Assembly: GCF_023228165.1 (NCBI RefSeq)
Contig: NZ_JALOBS010000031.1
Location: 1-62,439 of the forward strand
Length of the DNA stretch: 62,439 nucleotides
Direction: 5' to 3'
DNA from: Methylomonas sp.
Lineage (GTDB): Bacteria > Pseudomonadota > Gammaproteobacteria > Methylococcales > Methylomonadaceae
Part shown: positions 60,865 through 62,439 of the stretch, one piece after another
How the letters are laid out: each line of letters opens with the position of its first letter
Numbering within the stretch: the stretch's first letter is position 1
The notes under the pieces: model-generated
Databases searched by the model: none
Told to the model about the DNA's origin: nothing
Seen by the model: the letters and a program-made list of their open reading frames with translations, nothing else
Made by a program: the position numbers and the translations under genes

Positions 60865-62366
60865 TGAAGAAAAATAACAAAAACATTGTCGTGATCGGCG
60901 CCGGCTTGGGCGGCCTTTCCGCGGCCATTGCGCTGGCCTCCGAAGGTTTTAAGGTGGACTTACTGGAAAAGAACGACAAAGTCGGCGGCAAACTCAACAT
61001 CATGACTAAAGACGGCTTTACCTTCGATTTAGGGCCATCTATTCTGACCATGCCGCATATTTTCGAAGCATTATTCAGCCGGGTAGGCAAAAACATGGCG
61101 GATTATGTCGGCATCGAAAAAGTCGAGCCGCATTGGCGCAATTTCTTCGAAGACGGCACCGTCATCGATTTATGCGAAGACGCCGGCAATCAGCGCCGGG
61201 AGCTGGACAAACTCGGCCCCGACACCTTCGCGGAATTCGAACGCTTCATGGCCTATTCCCGAAAACTCGGCCATGAAACCGAAGCCGGTTATTTCGCTAA
61301 TGGTTTGGATACTTTTTGGGAATTGCTGAAATTTTACGGCCCCATACGCAGCCTGAATTTCGATGTCTTCCGCAACATGGATCAGGGCGTGCGGCGGTTC
61401 ATTTCCAATCCCAAATTGGTCGACATCCTGAATTACTTCATCAAATACGTCGGCTCCTCGCCCTACGCTGCGCCGGCCCTGATGAATTTGATGCCTTATA
61501 TTCAGTACCAATACGGCCTGTGGTATGTCAAAGGCGGCATGTACGGCATGGCGCAAGCCATGGAAAAACTGGCCTTGGAACTGGGCGTCAAGATACGTTT
61601 GAACAGCGAGGTCAGCGAAATTCAAACCCAAGATACCCTCGCCACTGGCGTGTTATTGCAAAATGGCGAAGTCTTGCCGGCCGACATCGTGGTCTCGAAC
61701 ATGGAAGTGATTCCAGCCATGCAAACACTACTGCACAGCCCGGCCGGCGTACTGAAAAAAATGCAGCGCTTCGAGCCCAGTTGCTCGGGACTGGTACTGC
61801 ATCTGGGTGTGGATACGATTTATCCGCAACTGGCGCATCACAATTTCTTTTACTCCGACCATCCTCGGGAGCATTTCGATGCGGTATTCAAAAGCCATCG
61901 CCTGTCCGACGACCCAACCATCTATCTGGTCGCACCGTGCAAAACCGACCCCAGCCAGGCACCAGCAGGTAGCGAGATTATCAAAATACTGCCCCACATA
62001 CCGCATATCGATCCCGACAAACCATTAACTGCCGACGACTATTGGGCCCTGCGCGAGCGGGTGTTAGTCAAACTGGAACGCATGGGCTTGACGAATTTGC
62101 GCAAACACATCATTAGCGAGGAATACTGGACACCGCTCGACATCCAAGCCAAGTATTACTCCACCTTGGGTTCAATTTACGGCGTGGTGACGGACCGATG
62201 GAAAAACCTGGGCTTTAAAGCGCCGCAACGCAGCTGCGAATTCTCGAATGTGTATTTTGTGGGAGGGAGCGTCAATCCAGGTGGTGGAATGCCGATGGTG
62301 ACGCTCTCCGGACAATTGGTGAGAGACAAGATTTTGAACGATTTAGTCGTCCCTGAAAAGCCATAA
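60864..62366 (+). CDS. crtP: C30 carotenoid terminal oxidase (CrtP-like, CrtNb/CrtN2)
   Basis: About 500 residues. This FAD enzyme oxidises the terminal methyl of diapo-carotenes to an aldehyde. The FAD motif is VIGAGLGGLSAAIALASEG, then LEKNDKVGGKLN, and FDLGPSILTMPHIFEALF; the C-terminal box is FVGGSVNPGGGMPMVTLSGQ. Runs such as GPSILTMP, HWRNFFEDGT, FIKYVGSS, SNMEVIPA and LAHHNFFYSDH match the staphylococcal oxidase CrtP rather than CrtN, so I assign oxidase over desaturase. In Methylomonas the name crtN2 or crtNb is used. Start ATG at 60864 overlaps the ald stop; GGAAACGGG lies just upstream. Only 73 bases of AT-rich sequence follow in the window. Confidence 0.87.
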   Translation: MKKNNKNIVVIGAGLGGLSAAIALASEGFKVDLLEKNDKVGGKLNIMTKDGFTFDLGPSILTMPHIFEALFSRVGKNMADYVGIEKVEPHWRNFFEDGTVIDLCEDAGNQRRELDKLGPDTFAEFERFMAYSRKLGHETEAGYFANGLDTFWELLKFYGPIRSLNFDVFRNMDQGVRRFISNPKLVDILNYFIKYVGSSPYAAPALMNLMPYIQYQYGLWYVKGGMYGMAQAMEKLALELGVKIRLNSEVSEIQTQDTLATGVLLQNGEVLPADIVVSNMEVIPAMQTLLHSPAGVLKKMQRFEPSCSGLVLHLGVDTIYPQLAHHNFFYSDHPREHFDAVFKSHRLSDDPTIYLVAPCKTDPSQAPAGSEIIKILPHIPHIDPDKPLTADDYWALRERVLVKLERMGLTNLRKHIISEEYWTPLDIQAKYYSTLGSIYGVVTDRWKNLGFKAPQRSCEFSNVYFVGGSVNPGGGMPMVTLSGQLVRDKILNDLVVPEKP

Positions 62367-62439
62367 ATTCACATCTAAAGCATTGAAATACAATAAATAA
62401 TTAAATAAAAAGACGAGCAATAATTGCAAGAAATTAGTA

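Noticed and set aside
60846..60866. Earlier start for the C30 oxidase gene
   Set aside because: It would overlap ald by 19 bases without a better ribosome-binding site; the ATG at 60864 overlaps the ald stop and has GGAAACGGG just upstream.

Overview
The window reads as a chromosomal segment of a gammaproteobacterial methanotroph, most likely close to Methylomonas. The main clue is the cluster at the right end: a C30 (diapo) carotenoid desaturase, an aldehyde dehydrogenase and a C30 terminal oxidase. This order is known from Methylomonas. Supporting clues are the draT-draG pair (post-translational control of nitrogenase, so probably a diazotroph), EpmA/EpmB modification of EF-P, and the gammaproteobacterial order lepA-lepB-rnc-era-recO-pdxJ. 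No rRNA, tRNA, CRISPR array, integrase or insertion sequence was recognised. The species call is inference.

Layout. 1-3250: a formate/nitrite-type channel behind a candidate sigma-54 promoter with upstream NtrC-like half-sites, then a fused PP2C phosphatase/Ser-Thr kinase. 3310-7722 (minus): gap-pyk, a clear terminator, then treZ. 8090-16090 (plus): TonB-dependent receptor, CrtC/AttH-like lipocalin protein, YfiR-like periplasmic protein, hybrid histidine kinase, REC-GGDEF diguanylate cyclase. 16199-24565: a partner-switching set arranged divergently. An alpha-keto acid decarboxylase and a multi-PAS SpoIIE phosphatase lie on minus; a STAS antagonist, an RsbW-like kinase and a short NAD-glutamate dehydrogenase lie on plus. 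24627-28338: a second TonB receptor and RNase D. 28383-34206: a MASE1/multi-PAS/GGDEF-EAL protein, a GDT1-type cation exporter and a ZIP transporter. 34354-37110: epmA, efp, epmB.

37185-42123: a second hybrid kinase plus REC-GGDEF pair, parallel to the first, but with the kinase broken by a one-base frameshift inside its receiver domain. 42184-43880: a SafE/UreH-like membrane protein and a sigma-54 activator without a sensor domain. 43931-50827 (minus): lepA, lepB, a DUF4845 protein, rnc, era, recO, a 14-copy heptanucleotide tandem repeat, pdxJ and a PP2C phosphatase. 50896-55091 (minus): smc-zipA. 55376-57086 (minus): draT-draG. 57225-62366 (plus): a DCC-family thiol protein and the crtN-ald-crtP-like carotenoid cluster.

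The window is dense in signalling: three diguanylate cyclase domains (all with an RxxD inhibitory site), two hybrid phosphorelays, three PP2C-fold phosphatases, a STAS/anti-sigma pair and a Ser/Thr kinase. The points most worth checking are the frameshifted kinase, the (GACGAAA)14 array inside the recO-pdxJ interval, the partner switch wired to a keto-acid decarboxylase and glutamate dehydrogenase, and the sigma-54/NtrC-like control region in front of the nitrite channel and kinase pair.
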